Assembly (NCBI RefSeq): GCF_963924675.1
Contig: NC_089222.1
Span: 135,558,281 to 135,622,280 of the forward strand
Length of the DNA: 64,000 nucleotides
Direction of reading: 5' to 3'
Origin: Phocoena phocoena
Lineage: Eukaryota > Chordata > Mammalia > Artiodactyla > Phocoenidae
Notes under the pieces: generated by a model
Told to the model about the DNA's origin: nothing
What the model saw: only the letters and a program-made list of their open reading frames with translations
Database searches by the model: none
Translations under genes and position numbers: made by a program
Part shown: in pieces, positions 10,704-21,712 of the stretch
Layout: every line of letters begins with the position of its first letter
Numbering within the stretch: the first letter of the stretch is position 1

Positions 10704-11087
10704 TTTAAAATTTATTTAAATTATTTATTATTTTTTAACATCTTTACTGGAGTATAATTGCTTTAAAATGGTGTGTTAGTTTCTGCTTTATAACAAAGTG
10801 AATCAGTTATACATATACATATATGCCCATATCTCTTCCTTCTTGCATCTCCCTCCCTCCCACCCTCCCTATCTCACCCCTCTAGGTGGTCACAAAGCAC
10901 CGAGCTGATCTCCCTGCTTCCCACTAGCTATTGGTTTTACATTTGGTAGTGTATATATGTCCATGCCACTCTCACCTTGTCCCAGCTTACCCTTCCCCCT
11001 TCCCATATCCTCAAGTTCATTCTCTAGTAGGTCTGCGTCTTTATTCCTGTCTTGCCCCTAGGTTCTTCATGACCTTTTTTTCTTTTT
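10704..11087 (-). mobile_element. L1 3' UTR
   Basis: Runs from the ORF2 stop to the tail; it contains the G-rich stretch typical of L1 3' UTRs (C/T-rich 'ctccctccctcccaccctcc' on the plus strand at 10848-10867) and the terminal 'gctttataacaaagtgaatc' block. Confidence 0.75.
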
Positions 11088-14000
11088 TTAAATTCCATAT
11101 ATATGTGTTAGCATACGGTATTTGTTTTTCTCTTTCTGACTTACTTCACTCTGTATGACAGACTCTAGGTTCATCCACCTCACTACAAATAACTCAGTTT
11201 CATTTCTTTTTACAACTAATATTCCATTGTATATATGTGCCACATCTTCTTTATCCATTCATCTGTTGATGGACACTTAGGTTGCTTCCATGTCCTGGCT
11301 ATTGTACATAGAGCTGCAATGAACATTGTAGTACATGACTCTTTTTGAATTATGGTTTTCTCAGGGTATATGCCCAGTAGTGGGATTGCTGGGTCGTATG
11401 GTCGTTCTGTTTTTAGTTTTTTAAGGAAACTCCATACTGTTCTCCATAGTGGCTGTATCAATTTACATTCCCACCAACAGTGCAAGAGGGTTCCCTTTTC
11501 TCCACACCCTCTCCAGCATTTATTGTTTGGAGATTTTTTGATGATGGCCATTCTGACCGGTGAGAGATGATATCTCATTGTATTTTGATTTGCATTTCTC
11601 TAATGATTAATGATGTTGAGCATTCTTTCATGTGCTTGTTGGCAATCTGTATATCTTCTTTGGAGACATGTCTATTTAGGTCTTCTGCACATTTTTGGAT
11701 TGGGTTGTTTGTTTTTTGATATTGAGCTGCATGAGCTGCTTATAAACTTTGGAGATTAATTCTTTGTCAGTTGCTTCATTTGCAAATATTTTCTCCCATT
11801 CTGAGGGTTGTCTTTTTGTTTTGTTTATGGTTTCCTTTGCTGTGTAAAAGCTTTAAGTTTCATTAGGTCCCATTTGTTTATTTTTGGTTTTATTTCCATT
11901 TCTCTAGGAGGTGGGTCAAAAAGGATCTTGCTGTGATTTATGTCATGGAGTGTTCTGCCTATGTGTTCCTCTAAGAGTTTAATAGTGTCTGGCCTTACAT
12001 TTAGGTCTTTAAATCATTTTGAGATTATTTTTGTGTATGGTGTTAGGGAGTGTTCTAATTTCATTCTTTTACATGTACCTGACCAGTTTTCCCAGCACCA
12101 CTTATTGAAGAGGCTGTCTTTTCTCCACTGTATATTCTTGCCTCCTTTATAAAAGATAAGGTGACCACAGGTGCATGGGTTTATCTCTGAGCTTTCTATC
12201 CTGCTCCATTGATCTATATTTCTTTTTTTGTGCCAGTAGCATACTGTCTTGATTACTGTAGCTTTGGAGTATAGTCTGAAGTCAGGGAGCCTCATTCTTC
12301 CAGGTCCATTTTTCTTTCTCAAGATTGCTTTGGCTATTCAGGGTGTTTTGTGTTTCCATACAAATTGTGAAATTTTTTGTCCTAGTTCTGTGAAGAAAGC
12401 CAGTGGTAGTTTAATAGGGATTGCATTGAATCTGTAGATTGCTTTGTGTAGTATAGTCATTTTCACAATGTTGATTCTTCCAATCCAAGAACATGGTATA
12501 TCTCTCCATCTATTTGTATCATCTTTAATTTCTTTCATCAGTGTCTTATAATTTTCTGCACACAGGTCTTTTGTTTCCTTAGGTAGGTTTATTCCTAGAT
12601 ATTTTATTCTTTTTGTTGCAATGGTAAATGGGAGTGTTTCCTTAATTTCTCTTTCAGATTTTTCATCATTAGTGTATAGGAATGCAAGAGATTTCTGTGC
12701 ATTAATTTTGTATCGTGCTACTTTACCAAATTCATTGATTAGCTCTAGTAGTTTTCTGGTAGCATCTTTAGGATTCTGTATGTATAGTATCATGTCATCT
12801 GCAAACAGTGACAGCTTTACTTTTTCTTTTCCGACTTGGATTCATTTTATTTCTTTTTCTTTGATTGCTATGGCCAAAACTTCCAGAACTAAGTTGAATA
12901 ATAGTGGTGAGAGTGGACAACCTTGTCTTGATCCTGATCTTGGGGGAAATGGTTTCAGTTTTTCACCATCGAGAAAGATGTTGCCTGTGGGTTTGTCATA
13001 TATGGCCTTTATTATGTTGAGGTAAGTGCCCTCTATGACTACTTTCAGGAGGGTTTTATCATAAATGCGTTTTGAATATTGTTGAAAGCTTTCTCTGCAT
13101 CTATTGAGATGATCATATGGTTTTTCTCCTTCAATTTGTTAATATGGTGTATCACATTGATTGTTTTGCATATATTGAAGAATCCTTGCATTCCTGGGAT
13201 AAACCTCACTTGATCATGGTGTATGATCCTTTTAATATGCTGTTGGATTCAGTTTGCTATTATTCTGTTGAGGATTTTTGCATCTATGTTCATCAGTGAT
13301 ATTGGCCTGTAGTTTTCTTTCTTTGTGACATCTTTGTCTGGTTTTGGTGTCAGGGTGATGGTGGCCTCGTAGAATGAGTTTGGGAGTGTTCCTCCCTCTG
13401 CTATATTTTGGAAGAGTTTGAGAAGGATAGGTGTTAGCTCTTCTCTAAATGTTTGATAGGATTCACCTGTGAAGCCATCTGGTCCTGGGCCTTTGTTTGT
13501 TGAAAGATTTTTAATCACAGTTTCAATTTCAGTGCTTGTGGTTGGTCTGTTCATATTTTCTATTTCTTTCTGGTTCAGTCTTGGAAGGTTGTGCTTTTCT
13601 AAGAATTTGTCCATTTCTTCCAGGTTTTCCATTTCATTGGCATATAGTTGCTTGCAGTAATCTCTCATGATACTTTGTATTTCTGCAGTGTCCGTTGTTA
13701 CTACTCCTTTCCCATTTCTAATTCTATTGATTTAAGTCTTCTCCCTTTTCTTCTTTATAAATCTGGCTAATGGTTTATCAATTTTGTGTATCTTCTCAAA
13801 GAACCAGCTTTTAGTTTTATTGATCTTTGCTAAAGTTTCTTTCATTTCTTTCCATTTATTTCTTATCTGATCTTTATGATTTCTTTCCTTCTGCTACCTT
13901 TGCGTTTTTTTTTTTTTTTTGTTCTTCTTTCTCTAATTGCTTTAAGTGAAAGGTTAGATTGTTTATTTGAGATATTTCTTGTGTCTTTTTTTAAAAAATA

Positions 14001-15213
14001 CATTTATTTATTTTTGGCTGTGTTGGATCTTCGTTTCTGTGCAAGGGCTTTCTCCAGTTGTGGGGAGCGGGGGCCACTCTTCATCATGGTGTGCGGGCCT
14101 CTCACTGTCATGGCCTCTCCCATTGCAGAGCATAGGCTCCACACACGTAGGCTCAGTAGTTGTGGCTCACGGGCTTAGTTGCTCTGTGGCATGTGCGATC
14201 TTCCCAGACCAGGGCTTGAACCTGTGTCCCCTGCATTGGCAGGCAGATTCTCAACCACTGCGCCACCAGGGAAGCCCTGATATTTCTTGTTTCTTAACTC
14301 AGGATTGTATTGCTATAAACTTCCCTCTTAGAACTGCATTTGCTGCATCCTATAGGTTTTGGGTCATCAGGTTTTCATTGTCATTTTTTTCTAGGTATTT
14401 TAAAACTTCCTCTTTGATTTCTTCAGTGACCTCTTGGTTATTAAGTAGTGTATTTTTTAGCCTCTGTGTGTTGGTTTTTTTTTTTTTTACAGATTTTTCC
14501 CTGTAATGATATCTAGTCTCATAGTGTTGTGGTCAGAAAAGATACTTGATAGGATTTCAATTTTCTTAAATTTACCAAGGCTTGATTTGTGACCCAAGAT
14601 ATGATCTATCCTGGAGAGTGTTCCATGAGCACTTGAGAGGAAACTGTACTCTGTTGTTTTTGGATGGAATGTCCTATAAATATCAATTAAGTCCATCTTG
14701 TTTAATGTATCATTTAAAGCTCGTGTTTCCTTATTTATTTTCATTTTGGATGATCTGTCCATTGGTGAAAGTGGGGTGTTAAAGTCCCCCACTATGATTG
14801 TGTTACTGTCAATTTCCCTTTATGGCTGTTAGCATTTGCCTTATGTATTGAGGTGGTCCTATGTTGGGTGCATAAATATTTACAATTGTTATATCTTCCT
14901 CTTTGATTGATCCCTTGATCATTATGTAGTGTCCTTCTTTGTCTCTTGTTATAGTCTTTGTTTTAAAGTCTATTTTGTCTGATATGCGAATTGCTACTCC
15001 TGCTTTCTTTCAATTTCCATTTGCATGGAATATCTTTTTCCAACCCCTTACTTTCAGTCTGTATGTGTCCCTAGGTCTGAAGTGCTTCTCTTGTAGACAG
15101 CATATATACCGGTCTTGCTTTTGTATCCATTCACCCATTCTATGTCTTTTGGTTGGAGCATTTAATCCATTTACATTTAAGGTAATTATCGATATGAATG
15201 TTCCTATTACCAT
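11088..15213 (-). pseudogene. L1 ORF2 (endonuclease/reverse transcriptase), inactivated
   Basis: ORF2 of the long L1. It would encode an apurinic-like endonuclease, a reverse transcriptase and a C-terminal Cys-rich region acting in target-primed reverse transcription. The ATG is placed at 15213 because the frame from there (MVIGTFISIITLNVNGLNAP) matches the usual ORF2 N-terminus; the stop is the 'GI-stop' near 11088. Open pieces can be followed at 15213-15010, 14792-14487 (endonuclease, MGDFNTPLS), 13668-13249 (start of RT, with GPDGFTGE), 12793-12338, 12322-12014 and 11578-11216 ([14 protein letters not shown]). The usual FADD-type RT motif region falls in a broken part near 12.8 kb. Removing the SINE, the length is about 1,275 codons, the family norm. 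Frameshifts, stops and the SINE at 13983-14278 kill it. Confidence 0.88.
13983..14278 (-). mobile_element. CHR SINE (long type) inside L1 ORF2
   Basis: On the minus strand: head 'gggcttccctggtggcgcag', box-B-like segment, long tRNA-unrelated body and a tail of 'aaataaatg' type. Target-site duplication 'gatatttcttgt' at 13971-13982 and 14279-14290. Interrupts the endonuclease/RT interdomain part of ORF2, so it post-dates the L1. Confidence 0.93.
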
Positions 15214-15271
15214 TTTCTTAATTGTTTTGGGTTTATTATTGTAGGTCTTTTGCTTCTCTTGTGTTTCCTGC

Positions 15272-16163
15272 CTAGAGAAGTTCCTTGAGCATTTGTGGTA
15301 AAGCTGGTTTGGTGGTGCTGAATTCTCTTAGCTTTTGCTTGTCTGCAAAGCTTTTAATTTCTCCATCAAATCTGAATGAGATCCTTGCTGGGTAGAGTAA
15401 TCTTGGTTATAGGTTTTCCCCCTTCATCACTTTAAATATGTCCTGCCACTCCCTTCTGGCTTAAAGAGTTTCTGCTGAAAGATCAGCTGTTAACCTTATG
15501 GGGATTCCCTTGTATGTTAGTTGTTGTTTCTCCCTTGCTGCTTTTAATATTTTTCTTTGTATTTAATTTTTGGTAGTCTGATTAATATGTATCTTGGCGT
15601 GTTTCTCCTTTGATTTATCCTGTATGGGACTCTCTGTGCTTCCTGGACTTGATTAACTATTTCCTTTCCCATATTAAGGAAGTTTTCAATTATAATCGCT
15701 TCAAATATTTTCTCAGTCCCTTCTTTTTTCTCTTCTTCTTTTGGGACCCCTATATTTCAAATGTTGGTGCGTTTAATGTTGCTCCAGAAGTCTCTGAGAT
15801 TGTCCTCAATTCTTTTCATTTTTTTTCCTTTATTCTGCTCTTAAGTAGTTATTTCCACTATTTTATCTTCCAAGTCACTTATCCATTCTTCTGCCTCAGT
15901 TGTTCTGCTACTGATTCCTTCTAGAGAATTTTTAATTTCATTTATTGTGTTGTTCATCACTGTTTGTTTGCTCTGTAGTTCTCTAGGTCCTTGTTAAACG
16001 TTTCTTGTATTTTCTCCATTCTATTTCCAAGATTTTGGATCATCTTTACTATCATTCATCTGAATTATTTTTCAGGTAGACTGCCTATTTCCTCTTCATT
16101 TGTTAGGTCTGGTGGGTTTTTACCTTGCTCCTTCATCTGCTGTGTGCTTCTCTGTATCCTCAT
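15272..16163 (-). pseudogene. L1 ORF1 (RNA-binding chaperone), inactivated
   Basis: ORF1p is the trimeric nucleic-acid-binding protein of the L1 RNP. The N-terminal start is taken at the ATG at 16163-16161, followed by a Gln/Lys/Glu-rich segment (QQMKEQGKNPPDLTNEEE). A stop codon at about codon 33 (AAA TAA TTC where the family has a Glu codon) truncates it. The C-terminal domain is recognisable near 15.5-15.3 kb, with GIPIRLTADLSAETL, then YPARISFRFDGEIK and KPALPQMLKELL directly before the stop at 15274-15272. About 297 codons in total, slightly short for mammalian ORF1. The internal coiled coil is decayed but visible as a Glu/Lys/Ile-rich stretch. Only about 60 bp separate it from ORF2, as usual. 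Confidence 0.85.
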
Positions 16164-16260
16164 TTTGCTTAACTTACTGTGTTTGGGGTCTCCTTTTTGC
16201 AGGCTGCAGGTTCATGGTTCCTATTGTTTTTGGTGTCTGCCCCCAGTGGCTAAGGTTGGT

Positions 16261-16656
16261 TCAGTGAGTTGTGTAGGCTTCCTGGTGGAGGGGACTAGTG
16301 CCTGTGTTCTGGTGGATGAGGCTGGATCTTGTCTTTCTGGTGGGCAGGTCCACGTCTGGTGGTGTGTTTTGGGGTGTCTGTGGCCCTCTTATGATTTTAG
16401 GCAGCCTCTCTGCTAGTGGGTAGGGTTGTGTTCCTGTCTTGCTAGTTGTTTGGCATGGGGTGTCCAGCACTGTAGCTTGCTGGTCGTTGAGTGGAGCTGG
16501 GTCTTGGTGTTGAGATGGATATCTCTGGGAGACTTCGCCATTTGATATCACATGAAGCTGGGAGGTCTCTTGTGGACCAGAGTCCTGAACTTGGCTCTGC
16601 CACCTCAGAGCCACAGCACTGATGCCTGGCTGGAGTACCAAGAGCCTGTCATCCAC
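16261..16656 (-). other. 131-codon sense open frame in L1 5' UTR
   Basis: An uninterrupted frame upstream of ORF1 on the coding strand, rich in Gln, Pro, Thr and Ser, low in hydrophobics, with no signal peptide or membrane segment. It ends (YTTH-stop) about 100 bp before the ORF1 ATG. In the same element ORF1 and ORF2 have acquired stops, yet this frame stays open, which may be chance or composition. No known domain. Described further in the findings. Confidence 0.35.
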
Positions 16657-18180
16657 GTGGCTCAGAATAAAAAGGAGAAAAGAAGGAAAGACAGAAAGAA
16701 GATAAAATAAAATAGTTATTAAAATAAAAAATAATTATTAAAAATTTTTTTTTAAAGTAATAAAAAAAGAAAAAAAAAGAAAGAAGAGAGCAACCAAACC
16801 AAAAAGCAAATCCACCAATGATAACAAGCTCTTAGAACTATACAAAAAAACCAGAAACACGGAGAAACAGAACCCTAGGACAAATGGTAAAAGCAAAGCT
16901 ATACAGACAAAATGACACACAGAAGCATTCACATACACACTCACAAAAAGAGAAGAAGGGGAAAAAAATATATATATATATATTGTTGCTCCCAAAGTCC
17001 ACCTCGTCAATTTAGGATGATTCGTTGTCTGTTCAGGTATTCCACAGACGCAGGGTACATCATGTTGATTGTGGAGATTTAATCTGCTGCTCCTGAGGCT
17101 GCTGGGAGAGATTTCCATTTCTCTTCTTTGTTTGCACGGCTCCTGGGGTTCAGCTTTGGATTTGGACCCGCCTCTGCGTGTAGGTCACCTGAGGGTGTCT
17201 GTTCCTACCCAGACAGGACGGGGGTTAAAGGAGCCACCGATTCGGGGGCTCTGGCTCACTCAGGCCGGGGGGAGGGAGGGGTACAGATGCGGGGTGAGTC
17301 TGCGGCGGCAGAGGCCAGCATGACGTTGCACCAGCCTGAGGCGCCGTGCATTTTCCCGGGGAAGTTGTCCCTGGATCCCGGGACCCTGGCAGTGGCGGGC
17401 TGCACAGGCTCCCCAGAAGGGGGGTGTGGATAGTGACCTGTGCTCGCACACAGGCTTATTGGTTGCGGCAGCAGCAGCCTTAGCGTCTCATGCCCGTCTC
17501 CGGGGTCCGCGCTTTTAGCCGCGGCTCGTGCCCGTCTCTGGAGCTCCTTTAAGCGGTGCTCTGAATCCCCTCTCCTCGCGCACCAGGCAACAAAGAGGGA
17601 GGAAAAAGTCTCTTGCCTCTTCGGCAGGTCCAGACTTTTCCCCGACCCCCTCCCGGCCAGCCGTGGTGTATTAACCCCCTTCAGGCTGTGTTCATGCCGC
17701 CAACCGCAGTCCTCTCCCTGCGCTCCGACCGAAGCCCGTGTCTCAGCTCCCAGCCCCGCCTGCCCCGGCGGGTGAGCAGACAAGCCTCTCGGGCTGGTGA
17801 GTGCCAGTCGGCACCGATCCTCTGTGCGGAAATCTCTCCGCTTTGCCCTCCGCACCCCTGTTGCTGCGCTCTCCTCCGCGGCTCTGAAGCTTCCCCCCTC
17901 CGCCACCCGCATTCTCCACCCTCGAAGGGGCTTCCTAGTGTGTGGAAACCCTTCCTCCTTCACGGCTCCCTCCCACTGGTGCAGGTCCCGTCCCTATCCT
18001 TTTGTCTCTGTTTTTTCTTTTTTCTTTTGCCTTACCCAGGTACGTGAAGAGTTTCTTGCCTTTTGAGAGGTCTCAGGTCTTCTGTCAGCGTTCAGTAGGT
18101 GTTCTGTAGGAGCGGTTCCACGTGGAGATGTATTTCTGATGTATCTGTGGGGAGGAGGGTGATCTCCGCGTCTTACTCTT

Positions 18181-18190
18181 CCGCCATCTT
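18181..18190 (-). promoter_or_regulatory. YY1 site at L1 5' end
   Basis: On the minus strand 'aagatggcgg', the core YY1 motif found just inside the 5' end of mammalian L1s, where it positions transcription start. Its presence shows that the 5' end is complete. Confidence 0.75.
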
Positions 18191-18222
18191 GAAGCTCCTC
18201 CGGCCCGTGGTCCCTAGGACTC

Positions 18223-18236
18223 CTCATGTTTTCTTT
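18223..18236. repeat. Target-site duplication, right copy, of the long L1
   Basis: 'ctcatgttttcttt', identical to 10690-10703. Confidence 0.85.
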
Positions 18237-18792
18237 ATAGATACATAATGGAATATTATTCAGCCAAAAAAAAAAAAAAGAATGAAATACTGCCATTTGT
18301 GAAAGCATGAATGGACCTTGCGGGCATTATGCTGAGTGAAACAAGTCAGACAGAGAAAGACAAATATCATATGATCTCACTTTTATGTGGAATCTAAAAA
18401 AACAAACAAAAAATAGAACTCATAGATACAGAGAGCTGATTGGTGGCTGCCAGAGGCGGGGGAGGGGAGCAGCTGGGCAAAATGGCTGAAGGGGTCAAAA
18501 AGTACAAATTTCCAATTATAAAATAAGTAAGTCTTGGGGATATAATGTACAGCACAATGACTATAGTTAATAATCCTGTATCACATATTTGGATGTTGTT
18601 GTTAAGAGAGTAGGTCTTAAAAGTTCTCATTACAAGAAAAAAGTTTGTAACTGTGGATGGTGATGGATGTTAACTAGACTTATCATGGTCATCATTCCAC
18701 AATATATAAAAAATATTGAAACAAATATAATGTTATGTGTTAAATAGACCTCAGTTTAAAAAACAAAACAAAAAACAAGCAACAACAAGACA
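18237..18792 (+). mobile_element. L1 3' end (plus strand), right piece
   Basis: Continues the fragment that stopped at 10689: 'acataatggaatattattca', 'gaatggaccttgcgggcatt', 'agacagagaaagacaaatat', then 3' UTR and an A-rich tail (18755-18790). The right target-site copy 'tgggctctga' is at 18793. Confidence 0.85.
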
Positions 18793-18985
18793 TGGGCTCT
18801 GAAGTCAGACAAAACTAGATTTCAATCTTGCTTCTGCTGCAGAGTGTAGGAACTTGGGAACATTACTTAGGTTCTGTTGGCCTCACTTTCCTCCTCTGTA
18901 AAATGGGGATAAAATTATACCCCTCTTAGTTTTATGGTAAAGATTAGATAACATAACATGTATTACAAAATAACACGGGGTCTCA
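18793..18985 (+). mobile_element. MIR SINE, main part
   Basis: Continues the MIR from 9785-9817: 'gggctctgaagtcagacaaa', 'cttgcttctgctgcagagtg', 'cctcactttcctcctctgta', 'aaatggggataaaattatac'. Host of the whole nested block. Confidence 0.75.
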
Positions 18986-19021
18986 GCAGATGTTCTTTTA
19001 TTTACCTTCCCCTTCAAGTAC

Positions 19022-19256
19022 CAAATGGGTAGTTCTTTACCCCTCGGGAAGCCTTAAAAAAACAAAATCTCACAGCTTGCAGTGATGCTCTATGCATCCT
19101 CTCATCACTTGTCGCATTCATTATACTAAAAGAATCCATTCAAGTCTTTTCCTTTCCCATTGGAAGGCAGGTCTCTTGAGACCCAGGGCCATGTGTTACC
19201 CATTTTTATGTCCCCAAACTCAGTGCCTGGAAAACAATAGGAATTCAATTGATGCG
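19022..19256 (+). mobile_element. L2 LINE 3' end
   Basis: Resembles the last part of L2: 'ggaaggcaggtctcttgaga', 'gccatgtgttacccattttt', 'gtccccaaactcagtgcctg', 'acaataggaattcaattg'. Diverged. Confidence 0.5.
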
Positions 19257-19451
19257 GAGCTGCTGAACTATTGAACTTCCAGGCAGAGATTCTGAGGGTG
19301 GCTGATCAATGGTGCCTTTAGAAAAGCGAGAGATGTGGGTTAGATGCACAGAGCAAATAGTTGACTATTTTCTGGACTTGTTTAACTTTGGGTATGTGTT
19401 TATTTGGACTCCAAAGGGAATATTTATGTGAACATGTCATCTTACTGGTTA

Positions 19452-19668
19452 GAGGCAGCATAGGAAGGTGGAGTTACACTGCCTGGGTTTGAATCCTTAT
19501 TCCATCACCTACTTGCCTGTGGGATCTTGGGCAAGTTTTTGGATATATTTGTACATCAGTTTCCTCATCTTTAAAATGGGACAGCAGTGGTACCAACCAC
19601 ATAGGGCTATTGGGAGAATTAAATGAGATAATGTAAAAAAAAACACTCATTACATAGTATGCACCCCA
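19452..19668 (+). mobile_element. MIR SINE
   Basis: Well preserved: 'actgcctgggtttgaatcct', 'atcttgggcaagtttttgga', 'cagtttcctcatctttaaaa', 'gagaattaaatgagataatg'. Confidence 0.8.
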
Positions 19669-19774
19669 TATTACATATGCTTAGGATAAAAGCTACTTCC
19701 CAATAGATGAGATTTAGGCTGTGGGAAGGGGCTTGATCTGGGGCTACAGCGCTTGCTCAGTAGTTACTGTATTT
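19669..19774. other. Short unassigned spacer
   Basis: Nothing recognised. Confidence 0.4.
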
Positions 19775-20145
19775 GTAGGGGTACTGGCTTGGCTGCTGTA
19801 ACAAAGACATTCCAAAGTGTGGTGACTTACCAAGATAGAAGTTGATGTTTTTCCCATGTACCAGTCAGCAATTCAGGGCTGTTGGGTCAGCTCTTCATCC
19901 TCTACGTGGAGAATGGCTACCTGAACCATCTTTGTGCTCTGAGGAGTCTGCTCTAGTTCCTGTCATCTCTTTCCGGCAAAGGAAAGGGGGAAAGGGATTG
20001 GGAGTGGGGAGGGGATTATCCTTCCAATTCTTTGAGGGCAAGGTCAAGAAACGACCCTCATCCCTTCTGCCAACCCTACTTAGTCACGTGATCATGCCCA
20101 CTGTAGGGGAGGCCGGGAAATGTGGTCTTTAGCCAGATGTGCACG
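19775..20145. mobile_element. Unassigned interspersed repeat
   Basis: Opens 'ggctgctgtaacaaagacat' and 'ccaagatagaagttgatgtt', wording seen in a common mammalian repeat that ends in a 'gctgta' motif; orientation and family uncertain. Confidence 0.35.
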
Positions 20146-20779
20146 TTGCCAGCTAAAATGTTACATGGTGAAAGGAAAGAAGAACTGAAATTGGGGGACA
20201 ATCAGCAGCCTGTCAGAGCCTCTCAGGACCTCATTAAATGGCAAGAGTGATACATTTCAAGAGGGCTCTTTGCTGGATTCCAGCAGCAGCAGTACGCTAT
20301 ACAATGCTCAACTCCCCTCACACCAGGGGGGAATTTAGGAAATGATTCAGGTTCCCTGGCTGACTCATACATTGAACATCCTGGAGAGAAAAGTAGCTGT
20401 ACACCCATTTGAGGCTTGGGGTTTAGTTTATAATAATAATAATGACTTTGGCACAGAAAACTTCCTGAGGGTTAATGAATGACTGGCTTGGATTAATAGC
20501 CCATATCGCTGCCTGAAGTGTATCAACTCCTTCCAGCTTCATTTAATCTACAGGAAATTCTTTGTACGCCCAGCTATTACTGCTTCAATCTCACAAAATA
20601 AAAATGAATGGATGCTTCATTGGAAGTTGGGGAAAAAAAAAAAAAACTTGATCACCATTGTGTGTGGCCACCAGGCTATTTTTTTTTTTTCAGACACATT
20701 TCCTGCATTTTCTTTCCTTCTCTTTCTGGCTTCCATTTGTTGCGGTGGCAGCAACAGCAGCAGCAGCTGGCCCTCTAGA
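20146..20779. other. Repeat-poor sequence
   Basis: No repeat family recognised. It contains a short (AAT)n near 20434, two homopolymer tracts (A at about 20632, T at about 20681) and a short (CAG)n at 20751-20766. The homopolymers seed a Phe/Lys-rich frame that is not a gene. Confidence 0.45.
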
Positions 20780-20965
20780 TTAGCTTTAACTCCCTTGCTA
20801 TTTATAGCGCACTCTGCAAAGCTCATCACACTTGTGATTCCCTATTTAAACGTGCCTTCCCAGCGAGATTGGGAGCTCTAGGAGGTCAGAGACAACCAGA
20901 AGACCCTGGGCTCGGCAGAGCCTGGCCGCAGCACCGCTCAGTAACGATTTGTTGGATTTAACCAA
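20780..20965 (+). mobile_element. L2 LINE 3' end
   Basis: 'ctatttatagcgcactctgc', 'tcatcacacttgtgattccc' and 'gattgggagctctaggaggt' match successive parts of the L2 3' region, ending 'cagtaacgatttgttggatt'. Confidence 0.5.
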
Positions 20966-21694
20966 ATAGAGTAGCTGCTGAATTTTGAACAAGTGGCCAT
21001 CAGTCCGGTGGATTCCTCAAAGCAAACCTGGGAATCTTTGCATTTAGCTCGATTTAAGATAGCACACTTTTAGCCCATAAGAATTTGATCAGAGTTTCCC
21101 AAGAGGGCAACTTGAAACAGAAAGGCAAGGTTGTAGAAATAGTTGTAGAAGATGTTGTCTAATGCCATCAAGCTGTCAACTGTGGAGAGAAACCAGGGAT
21201 GTGCCAAAGTAACTGGTGACTCTTCCTGCCTGTAGGGATGCCCACTGCTTCCCTGGCCTCGGATTCTCTGCCAGTAGATGTCATTGACAAAATAAGCATG
21301 TTTCCCTCGGCAAAGTCCTCTGGTTCGGGGAATTAGAATTTAGGGATGGCTCTAGATTTCCTCTGCTATGCTATTTAAACTCCTGCCTTCTTGTCTGGTA
21401 TGCGGTCAGCATCCGTGAGGAATTGCCAAGCGAAAGGTGCAGGCCCTGAGCAAAGCTCTCCTCAGTAGATCTTGTGATTGTCCCTCATAGAGCCGACCTC
21501 GTCTCAGTTGAGGATGGCTACCCCAGCCATCAATAATCTACCTTGATTCCACACTGGTCCCCCAAGGTGGGCTTCAGACAGCTTCCCACCTCAACCCCCC
21601 TAATTAAAACAAGCCAAGTGGGTTCCAGCTACAGAAAATTCCTGGCAACAGAGATGTTGTTGGTGGCTTTTAAACCAGCGGTGGAGTTTGAGTT
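20966..21694. other. Repeat-poor sequence
   Basis: No repeat or gene recognised in about 730 bp. One of the longer apparently single-copy stretches and a reasonable place to look for conserved non-coding sequence. Confidence 0.45.
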
Positions 21695-21712
21695 AAAGAA
21701 ACAGGAAGCCAG

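Larger units (their letters stand above)
10704..18222 (-). mobile_element. Near full-length L1 of cetartiodactyl type
   Basis: A single minus-strand L1 from its A/T-rich 3' end (about 10704) to a 5' end that starts with the YY1-site motif near 18190. Order on the minus strand: CpG-rich 5' UTR (18222-16164), ORF1 (16163-15272), short spacer, ORF2 (15213-11088), 3' UTR (11087 to about 10730) with 'ccagtaaagatgtt' at its end, then tail. Flanked by a perfect 14-bp target-site duplication. About 7.5 kb long including a 296-bp SINE in ORF2. Premature stops, frameshifts and the SINE mean it cannot mobilise now. It integrated in a plus-strand L1 fragment. Confidence 0.93.
16164..18222 (-). promoter_or_regulatory. 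L1 5' UTR with CpG-rich internal promoter
   Basis: About 2 kb. The distal part (17.1-18.2 kb) is GC- and CpG-rich, the densest CpG cluster of the window; the proximal part (16.68-17.0 kb) is A/T-rich with a short (TA)n. L1 5' UTRs carry an internal pol II promoter that starts transcription at the first base. The many overlapping frames on both strands at 17.0-18.1 kb result from GC content. Confidence 0.8.

Noticed and set aside
17256..17963. 235-codon minus-strand frame and several opposing frames at 17.0-18.1 kb
   Set aside because: They lie in the GC-rich L1 5' UTR where stop codons are rare on every frame.
20764..20807. E-box (cagctg) and perfect MEF2-type motif (ctatttatag) 30 bp apart, suggesting a muscle enhancer
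   Set aside because: The MEF2-type motif lies in what looks like an L2 3' end, where a similar A/T string is expected, and the E-box is in a CAG run. Chance is sufficient without conservation data.
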